A DNA stretch of 64,000 nucleotides, taken from Gloeopeniophorella convolvens (Eukaryota; Basidiomycota; Agaricomycetes; Russulales). A program made the translations under genes and the position numbers. Shown piece by piece: positions 12,974 through 24,783 of this stretch. The notes beneath the pieces are model-generated. The model made no database searches. It had not been told where the DNA came from and was given only the letters and a program-made list of their open reading frames with translations. The DNA lies in contig WTXD01000011.1 in NCBI GenBank assembly GCA_022496205.1, positions 372,001-436,000 on the forward strand, given 5' to 3'. Numbering within the stretch: the stretch's first letter is position 1; every line of letters starts with the position of its first letter.

Positions 12974-13347
12974 CACTGTATTATTTACCTCCCCTATCCC
13001 TATCCTTATCTTCCCTGCATATTTATGAAGCATACCCAACAACGGCTACCAGGCCCTCATTTACATGTCTTTCACACGATCGTTCGGTTTGATCATCACT
13101 CATTACATACCCTGTTACGACAGACAGCCGTAATAATTTACACATTCGTCAGTAAAAGAGCACATCAGTCCGTGGCACCGATACAGCAGCAGTCAGTCAA
13201 CAGCAAGAAACACAGCATCAGACGGATAGCGACGATAGGCCAGTCCCGGGTGAGAAATAAAGATAACGTTTGATAAGTAAACAACGGAGGACAGAGGTGG
13301 GACATGCTTGGCCATTCTAGGGCGTGGGTGCGTGAAGGTAGCGGGTG
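12974..13347. other. Shared 3' intergenic region
   Basis: About 370 bases between the convergent coiled-coil gene and SCC3. AT-richer than its surroundings, as expected for 3' UTRs. No gene supported. Confidence 0.45.
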
Positions 13348-16300
13348 TCAGTGGCGCGCGCGCTTGTTGCGCACTTTGATCTGCGGCTCTCCCGCCGTGC
13401 TGGCGCGTGACGCAGGGCGCGCGGGACTGGAGGACGCCACACGCTCACGCGCATCTGCGGCGCCCTCCTCCAGCGGCGCACCATCGCCCTCCTCTTCCTC
13501 CGCACCGTCCCCTTCCTCGTCCTCCACAGGTCTGCTGCGCTTGCGGGACGCCTTCGGCGTCGCCTCGGCGTCGGGCTCCGCGCCCGGGCTGGGCTGGGGC
13601 GTTACGGGAGACGTAGGCGTGCCCTCGCGCGGCCGCTTGCTCGGTGAGCCGCTGCGCGACTTGGACCCGCGCGCCGACGCGGCGCGCTTCTTGCTCGGGG
13701 AAGGGGACGCGGCATCGGCGTCGGACCGCCTGTCCTCGTCCTCATCCCCGTCTTCGGCGGTAGAGGCGGCGCCCTGCTCCTCGGCGGCCTTTTTCGAGCG
13801 ATAGGCTGCGCGGGGCTGCGGGCGTGGACGCGCGGGCTCTTGTGGGGCTGCCACGTCGTCCCCGGACTGTTCACCGCCCTCTTCGTCGCTCGTGATGAAT
13901 TCCTTGGATTTGCCCGCAGCCTTGCCACCAGCTCTGGAGGCTGCGCCTGTGAGCTGTGTTAGTGCGCCCGACACGTGGACCTGACACGCGCTGCAGACCT
14001 TTTGTCTTTGACATGATGTTGTTGAGGCGCCTCTCGTACGCGCGCTGGGGCTCCCACGCGGGGGAAGTCGGCGACACCTCGATCTTCGCCTGCGCCAGGA
14101 TCTGGTCCATGTACGCTTTACTGCGCAGGCAATGCAATTAGCCAGCCGGGAGACACCACGAGCCCTAGCAGACTCACATCTTCAGCGCGTCCCGGCTCTC
14201 CACGGGCGCGAGCAGGGGCTGCAGGACGCGGAAGAACACGATGGCTGTGTTCTTCGCTTTCTTGTTCTTGTTCGCCTCGTGCGCCGCGAGCCGCTTGACG
14301 ATCCACGCGAGCAGGTGCGTGTGGATCGCGACAACGTGCTGCGCGTCGAGCCGGCGCACGACGGCGAGCTGCGCGCCGCGCATCATGAGGCAGGGCACGA
14401 GCGCCTTGGCGAGCGAGATGGCGTGCGCCTCGTCGGGCGTGATGCCCTCGAGCATCAGCGTGAAGGACTGCCGGGGCGCGTAGCCGCATCAGCGCGCGGA
14501 GCGCGGGGGAAAGCGCGCGGGACTTACATCTTTGAGCGCGCTCGTCGCGACATTGACGACGACGCCGCCCTCGCCCTTGTACATGCCCCACTCGCGGAGG
14601 ACGTCGACGACGACCTTGGAGCAGTGGTCGAACGCGGCGCCCAGCCGGCCGTGGTGCGTGAGGAGCACGGCGCTGTGGTCCGGGTGGATCGCGCCGGCGC
14701 GTATCGCGCGCAAAAACGTCGAGATCATGCCCATGAACACGTATTCGTGCTCAAGTTGCGCGCGCGTGGTCTGCTTCCCTGCATCATGGAACTCGTCACC
14801 ACGGCGCCTACGCAACTGAACAGGTCCATCACCGCACCTGCCGACGTCGAGACTTCCGGCTCCCGCGTCCCGTTCGTCTGCTTCTTGTTCTTCTTGCTCC
14901 TGCCCTTTTTCGGAGTTGCGTCCTCATCGCTGGAAGCCGCCTCGTCTGATCTATCAACAGATTGGTTGCGGTCCATGCCCTCTTCAGCAAAGCGCTCGAT
15001 CTCCGACTGTACGAAAGCTGAACAGCGAAGTTGGACCTCATCATCAAGGGTGAGCGATAGCAAGGCTCTTGGCGGGTCGTCCGAGTCGGGATCTTGCGGC
15101 GGGCAGAAGAGGATGTGCAAATTCAGGAGATTTTGGAAGGCCTGTTTGGGCGGCCCATTAGGAAGGTAAATCAAACGAGTAAATCAGGGGCTTACGGATC
15201 GCCGGACGCCACCTGTTGTATTGGATTGCGAGCCGACGGCATACTCAACGAGTCTCTTCAGGAGTGACTCTCGTTGCTCATTGAAACTTTCTCTGAGGTT
15301 GGCCTCATCTGGCGTTGGCTGTGGCTCGACCGGTAGTCGTCTGGCCTTCCAAATGATGTGCAATGTCAGTAGGTTCAGCGCTTGGTCAACCATCTGCCGA
15401 GGCGTCAGCCAACATTCCGAGGGGAGCAATGTTGCGCGCACCGCTTCTTCCTCCTTGTATCCCAGCCTTCCGCGGTCCAGCAGCGCAGACACGATGTCCC
15501 ACGCGCTGCTCTGCTTGCCGCCCTCGTCCTCCTCCATCCACGCCGACATGTCCCGTGCGCCCGCGAGGGTGGTCAGGCGCGCGCAGATCGCGCCGAGCAG
15601 GAGCACTTCGTCTTCCGTGAACGACGCGATCTCCAACTCGTCGCGGCCTGCTACGGCATCGCGCAGCGACGTCGCAAGCTCGTCTTCCAGCTCGAGAATC
15701 TTCGTGCTGTTGGTGTTGGACAGGCTCGTCGCGTCCATGAGGTGCCGGATCGCCACCACCGCGTGAGACAGCACAAGCGGCGACGAGTGGGAGGTAAATT
15801 GCTTCATAATGTCGTCCCACAAGCTCGCGTAGGCCTAGATGTAGTATCGTCAGTTGTGCAAAGGGGGAGGGATGAGATGTCACGCGACAGACCGGCGTCA
15901 TCCTCATCTCCAGGTAGAGGTCGAGATTCATGAGTAGAGGTATCGAAAGGACGACCGCGATGCGCGCCTCATCCGTCTGATGCTTGGAGAACAGTCGGGG
16001 GATGCTCTTGATCAGCGCGCGGGTGATATCAGAGACGACGGTCTCTTCCTCGCCCTGAGATTGCAGTCGAATCAACGAACACCCTCAAGGGTAGGCACCG
16101 ACCCACGCACCTTTTTGGCGCTCACGGCGTTCGCCTTCGCCTTTCTCAAAGAGGCAACGAAGACCTCCAGCAAGACAGCCTCCTCGACCTCTTCCAGGCG
16201 CCACGCCTCGTCGACCGCCGAGTCGTTGCTCGCCTTGCTGCCCTTCGACCTCCGCCCGCGGGACTCCTGGCTGCCCTCGGCGCCGGCCGAGTGGTCCAGC

Positions 16301-18301
16301 AACAAGACGTCCAGCAGCGCCTCCCAGTCGCCCACCGGCTCGACGTCGTCCCAGAGTGCCTCGACCGCCAGGGTGATCCGGCCGCGCTGCTCCGCGCCGA
16401 CGAGCGCCGCGACCTCGCGCACGCGTCGTGGGCGCGAGCTGGTCGCCTCGCCATTAACCGACTCCTCGTCGTCCTCCGCGACGGCCGCCTTGCGCGCGAG
16501 CGGCTTCGCGAGGCGCACGAGGAGCGTCGCGAGCGCCTTGACGCCCGCCCGCGTGCGCTCCTGCGCGCCCGCGCGGCGCCCCGCCAGGCGTTCGTCGACG
16601 AGCTCAGCCCACACACCGCGCACGAACGCGCTGACCGCGCGGCGGACCTTGGCGTCCTCGTCGAAGACGAGCATGCAGAGCTCCTCGCGCTGCTCGTCCT
16701 CGAGCAGCTGGTGCGCGTCGATCGCGCCGAGTACGCCGATTACCGCGACGCGCACCGCAAGCTCCGTGTCGCGCGTCGCCATCTCGACAAGCCGCGGCTT
16801 GAAACGCTCCGTGAAGTTCTGCAGCGCGCCGATGAAGTCTGCGTTCTGGTAGACGCCGGAGAGGGACTTGACAGCCTCGAGGCGGACTTGCGTGTTCGAG
16901 TCGGACAGGACCCAGCCGACGTAGCGGAGATAGGAGCCGTCGAGGAAGTGGCCGGGATATTTTTTGAACCACAGCCCGATGGAACGAACGCATTCGGCGC
17001 GGATTGACGGGTCCAAGTCGCGATATCGATTCACGAAGACACTGCAAGAACGTTGGGCATCCTGACGAAGCACGGATTCGGACCAGGAAGCACACACACC
17101 TATCCACGAGTTCCTTCAAGAACTCCGATAAGCTCGCCTTCCGCTCACGGACGTCCGCCGCTTTACCCTCCAGCTCCTTCTCGCGGCCGGTGCTGGCCTT
17201 GGTCTTGTTCCCCGCCTTGCGCTTCTTCTCGCCTGCTTTTTGCCTATCCAGAACATCGGCTTCCTTGTCCACAGCGGCCGCAACGTCACAGAGCGCTGTG
17301 AGCACTTCGAGAGCCACAACGGTGGCGGTGTGTCGGAAACTCCGGAGCTGCGACGACGACATGCAGGTGACCCAAGTCTGAATGGTTGACATCAAATCTG
17401 TAGTATAGAGCACCCCGAGCTCCGCGGAGGAAGTGATAAGTCGTTCGATGAATTCAGAGAGCGACTTGCGGAATTTCTTGAACACGGGGAGCTTGGACGT
17501 CAGGGGGTAGAGAGGGGAATCATCCTGTGAAACGGGAGGAGTTTAGACGAAGAATGGCATAGGTGGTCTCGGCGCACTTGTTTCAGGGCCTCAGTGAAGT
17601 TATCCAAGGCGTCGACGACGCCATCATAATCAACCGCCTCGTCTCCGTTGACTGTCTCGTTACAACCGCAAGCGCGCAGGATACAGTTGACGAGCTCGGC
17701 CTGGGCCGTAGTAGGCGTTTCTCGCAGCGATTCTAAGAAGTCTTCAACTGTGGATTGAAGTGCCGCTGACGGGTTCATGATAGCATCTTCAGATGAGGTG
17801 TCAGTGAGGCAGCGGAGTGAAGAATGTCAACACAGACTGAAGAGCGCGTTGTCTGTGTTGATTTTGAAGTCTTCTGGGATCTTATTCGCGTTTGACGCGT
17901 CGCCATTGGTATGGACCTTCCTTGGCCGACGTGCGGAGGGTTCCTTGGGCTCTGCGGCTTTGGTAACGCGCGTTCGTCTGGGTGCCCTCGGTTTGGCCTT
18001 CGGCTTGGCCGGAAAGGGGGCCTTGCCCTTGGATTTGCGCGCGGAATAGTCTTCTCCTTCTTCCTCGTTGGGAGATGGTGGGTCCTCCGCATCGGATAGG
18101 TGTGGTACAGCATCACCTTGGTCGTCGGTGTCGACCTCGTCGCGCTTCCTCTTCTGTGAAGAACCTGTGGCCAATGCGATTAGGATTTTGGAGGAGAGAC
18201 GGCGAGCACGAGCAGGCGAGAGTACCGGAAACGAAGTGCGCGGCCTGTTTCCTTTCGCGCTGAGAGCGTCGAGGGCCGTGCGTCGACTCGGATTCGGACA
18301 T
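13348..18301 (-). CDS. SCC3: Cohesin subunit SCC3/STAG
   Basis: HEAT-repeat subunit of the nuclear cohesin complex (yeast Scc3, fission yeast Psc3, animal STAG1/2). It binds the Scc1 kleisin and DNA and is required for loading and sister-chromatid cohesion. The start ATG is at 18301; the first intron (18165-18225) joins FVSG to SSQKRKRDEVD. A basic and acidic disordered N-terminus is followed by the conserved entry NAIMNPSAALQSTVEDFLES, then TDLMSTIQTWVTC. The stromalin conservative domain, VFVNRYRDLDPSIRAECVRS with YLRYVGWVLSD, lies around 16860-17040. Later exons carry HEAT-like helices (FDHCSKVVVDVLREWGMYKG). The C-terminus is a charged, Ser/Pro-rich tail ending RNKRARH. There are about ten short introns, and frames join without indels. 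Length of roughly 1,400 residues is normal for the family. A divergent promoter lies beyond 18301. Confidence 0.95.
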
Positions 18302-19001
18302 GATTGAACGGAGGCTTGCAGCGGGTGCGCGCGTCTGGGTCCCGGCCCAAAGTCACACGCGCCCAACAAACGCGCGTAAAGGTCACGCGCTCGCCCTCTC
18401 GGCACGTCCACCAAGGTCACTCCACCACCAGCCACATCTCCCAACTCATGGCCCTGGCCGAACCCCTGCTTCGCTGCCAGTCGAACAAGGGGGAAGCCTG
18501 AGATACCCACTGTCTGTTAATCAAACATCCTGCTGCATGGATACAGGAGCGCTACACCTAGCTCTGGGCCCATCTGCTGTGTCAACAAGGACCATCCCAC
18601 ATTCAGCCCTGCTAATGCATACCCCATCTAGTATCATTTCGACGCCCTGCGCACTTGGCGTACAGTTCATTTCCTCTACTAGTTAACGAATCATGACGCC
18701 AATCCTTTGATACTCGTCGCATTGAAGACCAGGATTGAACCGTCCTTCCCTAGCACGAGACTTTCATGTCACACTATCGCGTCTTTTCGCCTTCAAGGTC
18801 CTCAGAGCTTCATGTCTGGGGGTACTCATTGTGCTCCTGCGCGTTATTTACTTACCATATTCGTTATACTTGACGACAAGGCACCTCTTGACAGGCAACT
18901 ATGCGCCACTATCACAGTCCATAACTGGGGCGGGCATCCAATGGCCCTAGTCGAGTACTTTATAAGCGCGATGATAGGGCCGACCCTCAGCTTGCTCCAA
19001 T
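18302..19001. other. Divergent promoter region, SCC3 and PLAC8 gene
   Basis: 700 bases between two divergent starts. No coding frame with support. A TATA box sits near the right end. Confidence 0.5.
18960..18967 (+). promoter_or_regulatory. TATA box of the PLAC8 gene
   Basis: TTATAAGC lies about 35 bases before the ATG at 19002. Spacing to the start is short but usable for a fungal promoter with a short leader. Motif-based only. Confidence 0.45.
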
Positions 19002-19852
19002 ATGTCTGAGAGGTCTGCCCCACCACCCTTTGTCGCCTCTGAGCCTGCCCCGGGGTATAAGATGAGTGCCACACCCAGCGATGTCAACCCGAGTATTCCA
19101 GAAAGCCAGGTATGCCACACTTGTCCAAGCCTGCTATCATGTTGCTTACCTCTCCTAGGCGACAGTTCCTGTAGAGCCGACGGCTCCTAGAAGTGTCGTC
19201 GTGGGAGAACAGCCAAGAGTGAGCTCTTTTGTTGTACTCGCCATCTCTAGCTGACTTGTTAACCTATTGCGAAGCCCAAACTGTCGATGGCTTCGGCACT
19301 TGAACCCAACAATGCCGTGGCCCCTGGCGGAGGTGGAGATAGGAATGCGCAGAGAGTACCAATCATGGGCGATGGCCTTCGCACGTGGAGCTTTGGTCTC
19401 CTTGACTGTTTCGCCGATCTCCCTACTTGTGAGCTCGTCGAACCCATTCGTTGCGTGGTGACTGACCGAGGCACAAGGCGTCATGTCGCTGTGCTGCCCT
19501 TGTATCGCTTACGCGCGAAACAGGCATCGCTTCGAACACCTTGAAAGGCACGGCACACCCCTTCGCCAGGAAGTTGAGGTGTACAACCAAGACTGCCTGG
19601 CCCACCTCATCCTCGGCGTGATAAATGCCGGATGGGGACTACAGGTTTGTTGTTATGAGACCGATCTGCTACTCGTGTCTTGATCGGCGTCGTCTGCAGG
19701 CTATATCTCGCTCCGAAGTGCGCCAGAGGTACGGCATCCGCGGAGACGCATTCAACGACGTTCTCTCTAGCGTATTTTGCTTGTCCTGCGAGCTTGTTCA
19801 AGAGCATCGTGAAATTGAGCTTGAGGAGCTCAGTTTCCCTCGGCAGCAGTAG
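19002..19852 (+). CDS. PLAC8-family cysteine-rich protein
   Basis: Member of the PLAC8 family, which includes plant cadmium-resistance and cell-number-regulator proteins and animal placenta-specific 8; members act at membranes and several affect metal or calcium transport. Five exons (19002-19109, 19159-19218, 19275-19428, 19478-19644, 19700-19852) give 213 residues. The first third is a disordered Pro/Ser-rich tail. The domain starts at WSFGLLDCFADLPTC, followed by the hallmark CCPCIAYARNRHR, the helix LAHLILGVINAGWGLQ, and the typical RSEVRQRYGIRGDAFNDVL with SSVFCLSCELVQEHREIELEE. All key cysteines are in place. Intron phases agree throughout. Exact substrate or role here is unknown. Confidence 0.92.
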
Positions 19853-20592
19853 CTGCTTGTTGCAGTCGTATGGCTTGTATAATATACGGATAGTTGGCTG
19901 TCTGCCGTCGACCTCTGTATGTCGAACCGAGAAATGGCGACTGTGATTTAAAATTCAGCGAGTGCTAGTGACCTACGGCATCGAGTCGACCTTCGCGCAG
20001 GTGATTTCCGGGGTGCCACGCAGAGCGCCGGCGCAAACTTCGGCAACTCGGAGGCTCGCGGCGCCTTCCGCCCGCCGAGTGAGCGTGTGTCGCTGTGTGT
20101 CACAGGTCGCGACTCCGACTTCCATCATGCCCGCCGCTTTGAGCCACCCTGATAGTCTTGTCAATGCCACTCGTTTCGACGAACCCAGTTTGCGTCAACC
20201 CACATCCTCCCCACCTGGCTTGACGTAGCCACCCGTGTTTGTCTTCGAACTGCACGGTGATATGTACACTCACCGGGAGGCCGCCAATGTCGCCTGCTCG
20301 CGGCCTCCCAGGACATATCTGCCCAGCCACCCGCAGCGGAGTTGAAGAACTGTTTGCCGGTGTACTATTCATTATCCTCTTCTGTGTCTGTGTGATGCGG
20401 TCTCCGAAAATTCGAATTGTGAGTGTCGCTCGAGCATCATTCCGAATCCACGTTCACAACCACAATCCGCTCTCTGCTCCTCGCCACCGTAGCCGCCACG
20501 ACCACAATTCTCGCGATAAAAATGCAAGGCGACACCCACAAGCCGCTCCCGAATTCTAAATCCTGGCTACGAGAGCCGTCCGAAACCTGTCG
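19853..20592. other. Intergenic, no gene recognised
   Basis: 740 bases between two genes on the same strand. Short frames on both strands have no recognisable content. It should contain the promoter of the kinase-like gene. Confidence 0.45.
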
Positions 20593-21876
20593 ATGCTATC
20601 ATTGCTACCTCCCATTCCCGAGGTCCCTGAGGACTTCTACCACCCGGACTTGCTCCCCGAGGAGGACACGTTTCGCTATGACACACGCCGGGGATGCTCG
20701 CCGCCCGAAGAAACCTCTTTCGAGACTGTCTACTCGCCCGCGCCCAAGGCGATGGCGCCGGAGCCGCTGCGCATCCTGTACTCGCGAAGCACGGAGTGGT
20801 GGGATGGCGACGAGGAATATTCACCATTCTACCGAGCCAACGATGTCGAGCGCGGTCTGAAGTTATCGCATTTTCAAATCCTGCGTTACGAAAGCGAGAA
20901 TAAGCGTGGTAAAGTCGCCGCTGCGAAGCACATCAGCACCGGGAACGTCGTCTGCGTGAAGATGTTTCCCAGAGGCAACATCGCTGCGTCCACCAAAGCG
21001 ATGCATGAGGTCTATGCGTACAAGCAGATTGCCAAGTTCCCGCCCTCGCCGTTCTTGGTCGAGGCTCAGGCGGCGTTCCGTGACCTGAGCTACATGCATA
21101 TCGTCATGGTAAGCACGGGCGCGCATTTCTTGCTTGTGGATAGTGTCTCAGAAGCCACGTACTAGCCCTTGCTTCCGCGGACCCTTGAATCGCGTATCGG
21201 TGAAATAATTCCATTGCGGCAGGTTGCGAAAATCGTTCTGCAGGTGGTATGGGAAGCTTCTCATTTCCACAACGTACATTGTCTCACAACTCCTCGCCGA
21301 AGGCTGCCGGCCTGTCCGATCTCCACAACATGGGGATCGTCCACTGCAACCTCAAGCCGAGCAACATCTTCCTGACACCCGCCGGCGACGCGCGTGTCGC
21401 CGACTTCGGCTTCTCCAAAGTGCACACGCTCGGAGTCGCGAAGCGCCGCCTCCTCCCCCTCGGCTACGTTCCGGAGTGGCAGCCGTTTCTAGGCCCCGAG
21501 GCCCTTAATGGGAGATACGACTCCATGATCGACTTTTGGGCGTTGGGGGTAACCATGTTCCAGGTTATTACTGGCAGGGCGAGTAGCGACATCGTTCTCA
21601 GTGGGTAAATTGACTGACTCTTGACACAGCTTCCATTCCCCACCATGGACTCCCTGTTGGTGTATGTCAAGGTAGGCCGCGACCTCGAGCAGTGGGCCTA
21701 TAAGGAGGGCCTCACGCCCGCGCAGGCCTTCGTCATCCTAGGTGTACGTACACACATCTGGAGCTACGATTCCCTGCCTGACTGTGGACGTGCAGCTCTT
21801 GCAGCCCAACACTATGCGGCGTTTTGACGGAGGCCGCCTTGCGGGCTGCGACTACTTTTCGGGTGTCGTCGTGTGA
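20593..21876 (+). CDS. Protein kinase-like protein, probable pseudokinase
   Basis: Kinase-fold protein of about 354 residues. Five exons: 20593-21108, 21166-21243, 21303-21578, 21630-21743 and 21796-21876. The glycine loop is poorly conserved. The beta-3 lysine is in VVCVKMF and a helix-C glutamate is plausible in MHEVYAYKQIA. The catalytic loop reads HCNLKPSNIFL, so the catalytic aspartate of HRD is asparagine and the arginine is cysteine. ADFGFSK keeps the metal-binding motif and DFWALGVTMFQ keeps subdomain IX. The end, LLQPNTMRRFDGGRL with CDYF, resembles AGC-kinase ends. Loss of the catalytic base argues for a regulatory or inactive role. It shares LHNMGI, GDAR and an intron position with the kinase at 1-1226. 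Intron 21579-21629 begins GCGAGT, giving ITGRLPFPTMDSL after splicing. Confidence 0.85.
21579..21629 (+). other. GC-AG intron
   Basis: Donor AGG|GCGAGT, acceptor GACACAG. It gives the conserved kinase sequence TGRLPFPT; the GT alternative downstream would leave an intron of under 30 bases. Confidence 0.55.
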
Positions 21877-23135
21877 GCGCGAGCTTCATACACACGAACG
21901 CGCCGTTGCTGACTGGCACCGGGAACTAGCAACTGCGTCGCCTGGAAGGCCTACGTCCGGCCTGGCGGCCCCCAAGACTCGGGGGAGTTTTCCTGCAAAC
22001 CGGAGTACTTGCAAAACTCGGCGCAGGACAAAATCGCGAGCACGCGGTGCGTTTCTCGCGACCCAGCCCTCTCACCTTGCTAAGGCTAACCTCCGCTTTT
22101 AGTGACCCTCATCTGCGTGGAACAACAGGTCGTGGCGGTGTTACACAAGATACGACACCCAGTTTTGATTGGGTGACGCCTCGTGCGTGATTGGGTGTGC
22201 AAGGACACTTGCTATAGATGGACGGTGATTGGTGAGGTGTGTATCTTGAAGTAGGTGTCCAACTCAGCTACCCTTCATCGATATCTGATTTCCTTGGGCT
22301 GGATGTCGCTTTTGCAGGTATATTACGGAATCTCCTATCAAGAACTGTGTATTACTTGCGTCTCAATGTTATGTTTTTGATGACGAACGTCATGGACCTA
22401 GGAATGCATCGCGCCAAACGGGTCGCTTCGTATAGCTCGAGCAGTAGGTCCTCCGTATGTGGGACATTTTCAAGTAGCTGCCCATTAGACTATAGCACGG
22501 CGATGTTGCCGTGGTCCGTTCCATACAGCATGTTGCCAACATGCGAGGCTCGGATCTGTCATCATCTAGACAAACTTGTTCAGTAAACGCCTCGACCATT
22601 GCACACGGCCGCCTGACCCTAGGTGCATGGTTGGTCTCCTGCGCCATGCTCCCAAGCGTCAATCAGCTTCCCAGGCACATGTGTACGTGCTCTCCATTGG
22701 CCGCTGTCAACCGCCCTAGAAACTGGCACTGTAACCCCGCATCTTTGCTTTGTCCACACCAGTGGTCCTTCTCCAACGGATCCGTCTGCGCGCAGAGTCG
22801 CATGCATCCGCTTCGGCATAACCAGACCGCGCATACTTCGATGCGACACTTCCTGGATGAGGATCCGATGCATGATCAGCATAGCTAAGTCCATTGGAAA
22901 TGACGTAAATGTGATTCTCGGCCGGTTTCCCTGTCTGACTGACACGGCACGTTGCATAGAACAACACCCTGCTCCTGCGTTCCCTGCGGCGAAGTCTCGC
23001 GGACCCATCGATGGCGCCAGTTCTAGAAACGTGCTGGTATCGCGCTAGGCGTATATAGAGCCGTTGCATTCAGCGCCCGCGGGAAGCCTCTTCAGCCTCA
23101 TCCCCTGTATCTCCTACAAATTCCTATTGTATATC
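21877..23135. other. 1.26 kb, no gene recognised
   Basis: No supported coding region on either strand. The last ~80 bases should be the promoter of the first tandem paralogue. Confidence 0.45.
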
Positions 23136-24267
23136 ATGGGTGATAAAACACCGTGAGTAACCCAGCCCCTTGACATTCTCAAGTCCCATACTCACGTGTT
23201 GGGGAAAGAACGAACCCTTTGTTCGACTCGTTGATGTGGACAGTGAGAAACTGGATGCCAGCTGTCGCAGTGGCACCCCACGAACTGCAGCCAGACAATA
23301 GGCACTACCTCGCGATTGCGCGCGCCACCGCGGACATTCATTTGTGTCGAGAAATGTTCAGTGGCTGGAAAGCAGAGCTAGCCAAGTGAGTAGAGGGACG
23401 CGCACCACCACTATCACCAACCTCTCGATTATCCCTTGTAGGGCCGAATCAAAGAAATACAAGGACATCGAGTCTCGGCTCTTCCAGCAGCTCGACACGC
23501 TGGAAGACGACATCAATTCGGCAATGCGAGCGTCCGAAAACATCGTCCTGCACCATGCAAAGTTTGCTCAGCTCACGGCTCAGCGCATCGAGACAGCCGC
23601 CGAGTCGTCGTCGCGCGCGCTCGAGATTCGCCCAGAGACCTCCATGCTCGCAGAAGAGATCGCCAATGCTTCTCGCGGGCTCTCAATGCACATGTCCCGC
23701 ATGCGGGCCAACCTGAGACATTTCGTAGAGACGCTGGAACAGGTGGAAGACGTCCGCGAAAGGGAGAAAAATTCCAATATGTTCGTACGATTCTTCCGAT
23801 GGGTTTTCGAGACCCTCTCTGGTTTCCTGCGAGCCGCGAGCTGAACTGCCCCGCTCCTGGGTTTATTCAGCGCCCCTACATCGTGGGTCATGGCTGGAGG
23901 GAGCGTACTCTCCTCAGCAGGCGCCGAGCTATGCCGGAGCGTGTTGGGTGCGTTGATGTACATTTCTATCCACCATCCTGGAACTCATTTCACTACAGCA
24001 CAAAACCAAGCCGACGCGGACAAGTTCCACTCCATCATCCAGTTCCTGAAAACGAGGGTCCCGGAAGAGGCGCAGACCGCACAGACCGCGCTGGCGCGAT
24101 TCGATGAGGCGCATGTCATGCTGGGACTAGAGACAGTCATGAAGACCGGTCGCAGGGTAGTCCTTGGAGAGTCTGATGTGGCAGAAGCGGCCTCTGTGAG
24201 CGAAAAGTGGAGATCAATGGCGAGGGAGTATTCGAAGCTGGTTCACGCGGGGCACACCGAATCGTGA
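23136..24267 (+). CDS. Tandem helical-protein family, copy 1 (in-frame stop)
   Basis: First of three adjacent paralogues of a family I do not recognise. Exons 23136-23152, 23209-23385, 23442-23947 and 23999-24267 match the exon plan of the other two copies: a tiny first exon, exon 2 of 177 bases as in copy 3, and a last exon of 269 bases as in copy 3. The protein would be about 322 residues, almost all helix: an N-terminal helix ending LCREMFSGWKAEL, two long charged helices (FQQLDTLEDDINSAMRAS; ETSMLAEEIANASRGLSMHM), a hydrophobic segment, and a C-terminal domain with FDEAHVMLGLETVMKTGRR. A TGA at 23842-23844 interrupts the hydrophobic segment in frame; sequence after it still matches the paralogues. 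It is either a nonsense mutation or removed by a 42-base GC-AG intron (23829-23870). Confidence 0.7.
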
Positions 24268-24738
24268 GAGGCTGCAGACATACGAGACGCGCGTAATAGT
24301 CAGTTGGTTTGGCGGCGAGGCAAACATATAGTCGGAGCGCTTGGTTCGGTCAAGGAGACGCAGGGCGGGCCAAAACTCGCATCCTTCGAGGCTTTCCGGC
24401 CGAATTCGGTTGAAGCCTACTGCCGGTGTTCGAGACTGTGATAATTAGTACTATCCTGATGTGTCGGCAGTAGAGAGTTTCAGATTCAACTCTGAGAGTT
24501 AAATTCGTGCATGGTTGTAGAGCCCGAGATTGGTGGTGATTGGGGATGACGTGGGCCCCAAATCGGTGGCACGTTCAACTTCCGAAGTTGAATCTGAAAC
24601 TCTTTAATGGCGGCGGTGCGGTGGCAGCGGTGCAGTGGCAGCCTCGGTCATTTATGTATAAAGCTTGAACCAGTCGAAGGGATACGAATATTCACAGGCC
24701 CAACTGCAAGACTGCGGCCAGTCAGTACTCTGAACCAT
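24268..24738. other. Intergenic with a small inverted-repeat element
   Basis: Between copies 1 and 2 of the tandem family. Contains the 130-base inverted-repeat element listed separately and otherwise nothing recognisable. Confidence 0.45.
24474..24603. repeat. Inverted-repeat element, MITE-like
   Basis: AGAGTTTCAGATTCAACT at 24474-24491 is the exact reverse complement of 24586-24603. The right arm overlaps a second perfect palindrome, TTCAACTT-CCG-AAGTTGAA (24574-24592). About 94 bases lie between the arms. Size and shape suit a miniature inverted-repeat transposable element, but no target-site duplication is evident and only one copy is in view. Confidence 0.5.
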
Positions 24739-24783
24739 ATGCAAGCCCCGCCGATTGTTGACCTCCATGAGAGCCGGGAAGAG

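Noticed and set aside
14725..14830. Apparent frameshift in SCC3
   Set aside because: A GT-AG intron (GTGCGG...ATGCAG) joins STSAG to KQTTRAQLEHEY in frame, so no indel is needed.
20100..20372. Short frames on both strands between the PLAC8 and kinase-like genes
   Set aside because: No family match, no intron support.
22619..23008. Minus-strand frame of 129 codons before the tandem family
   Set aside because: No similarity to anything I know, and opposite frames are equally open.
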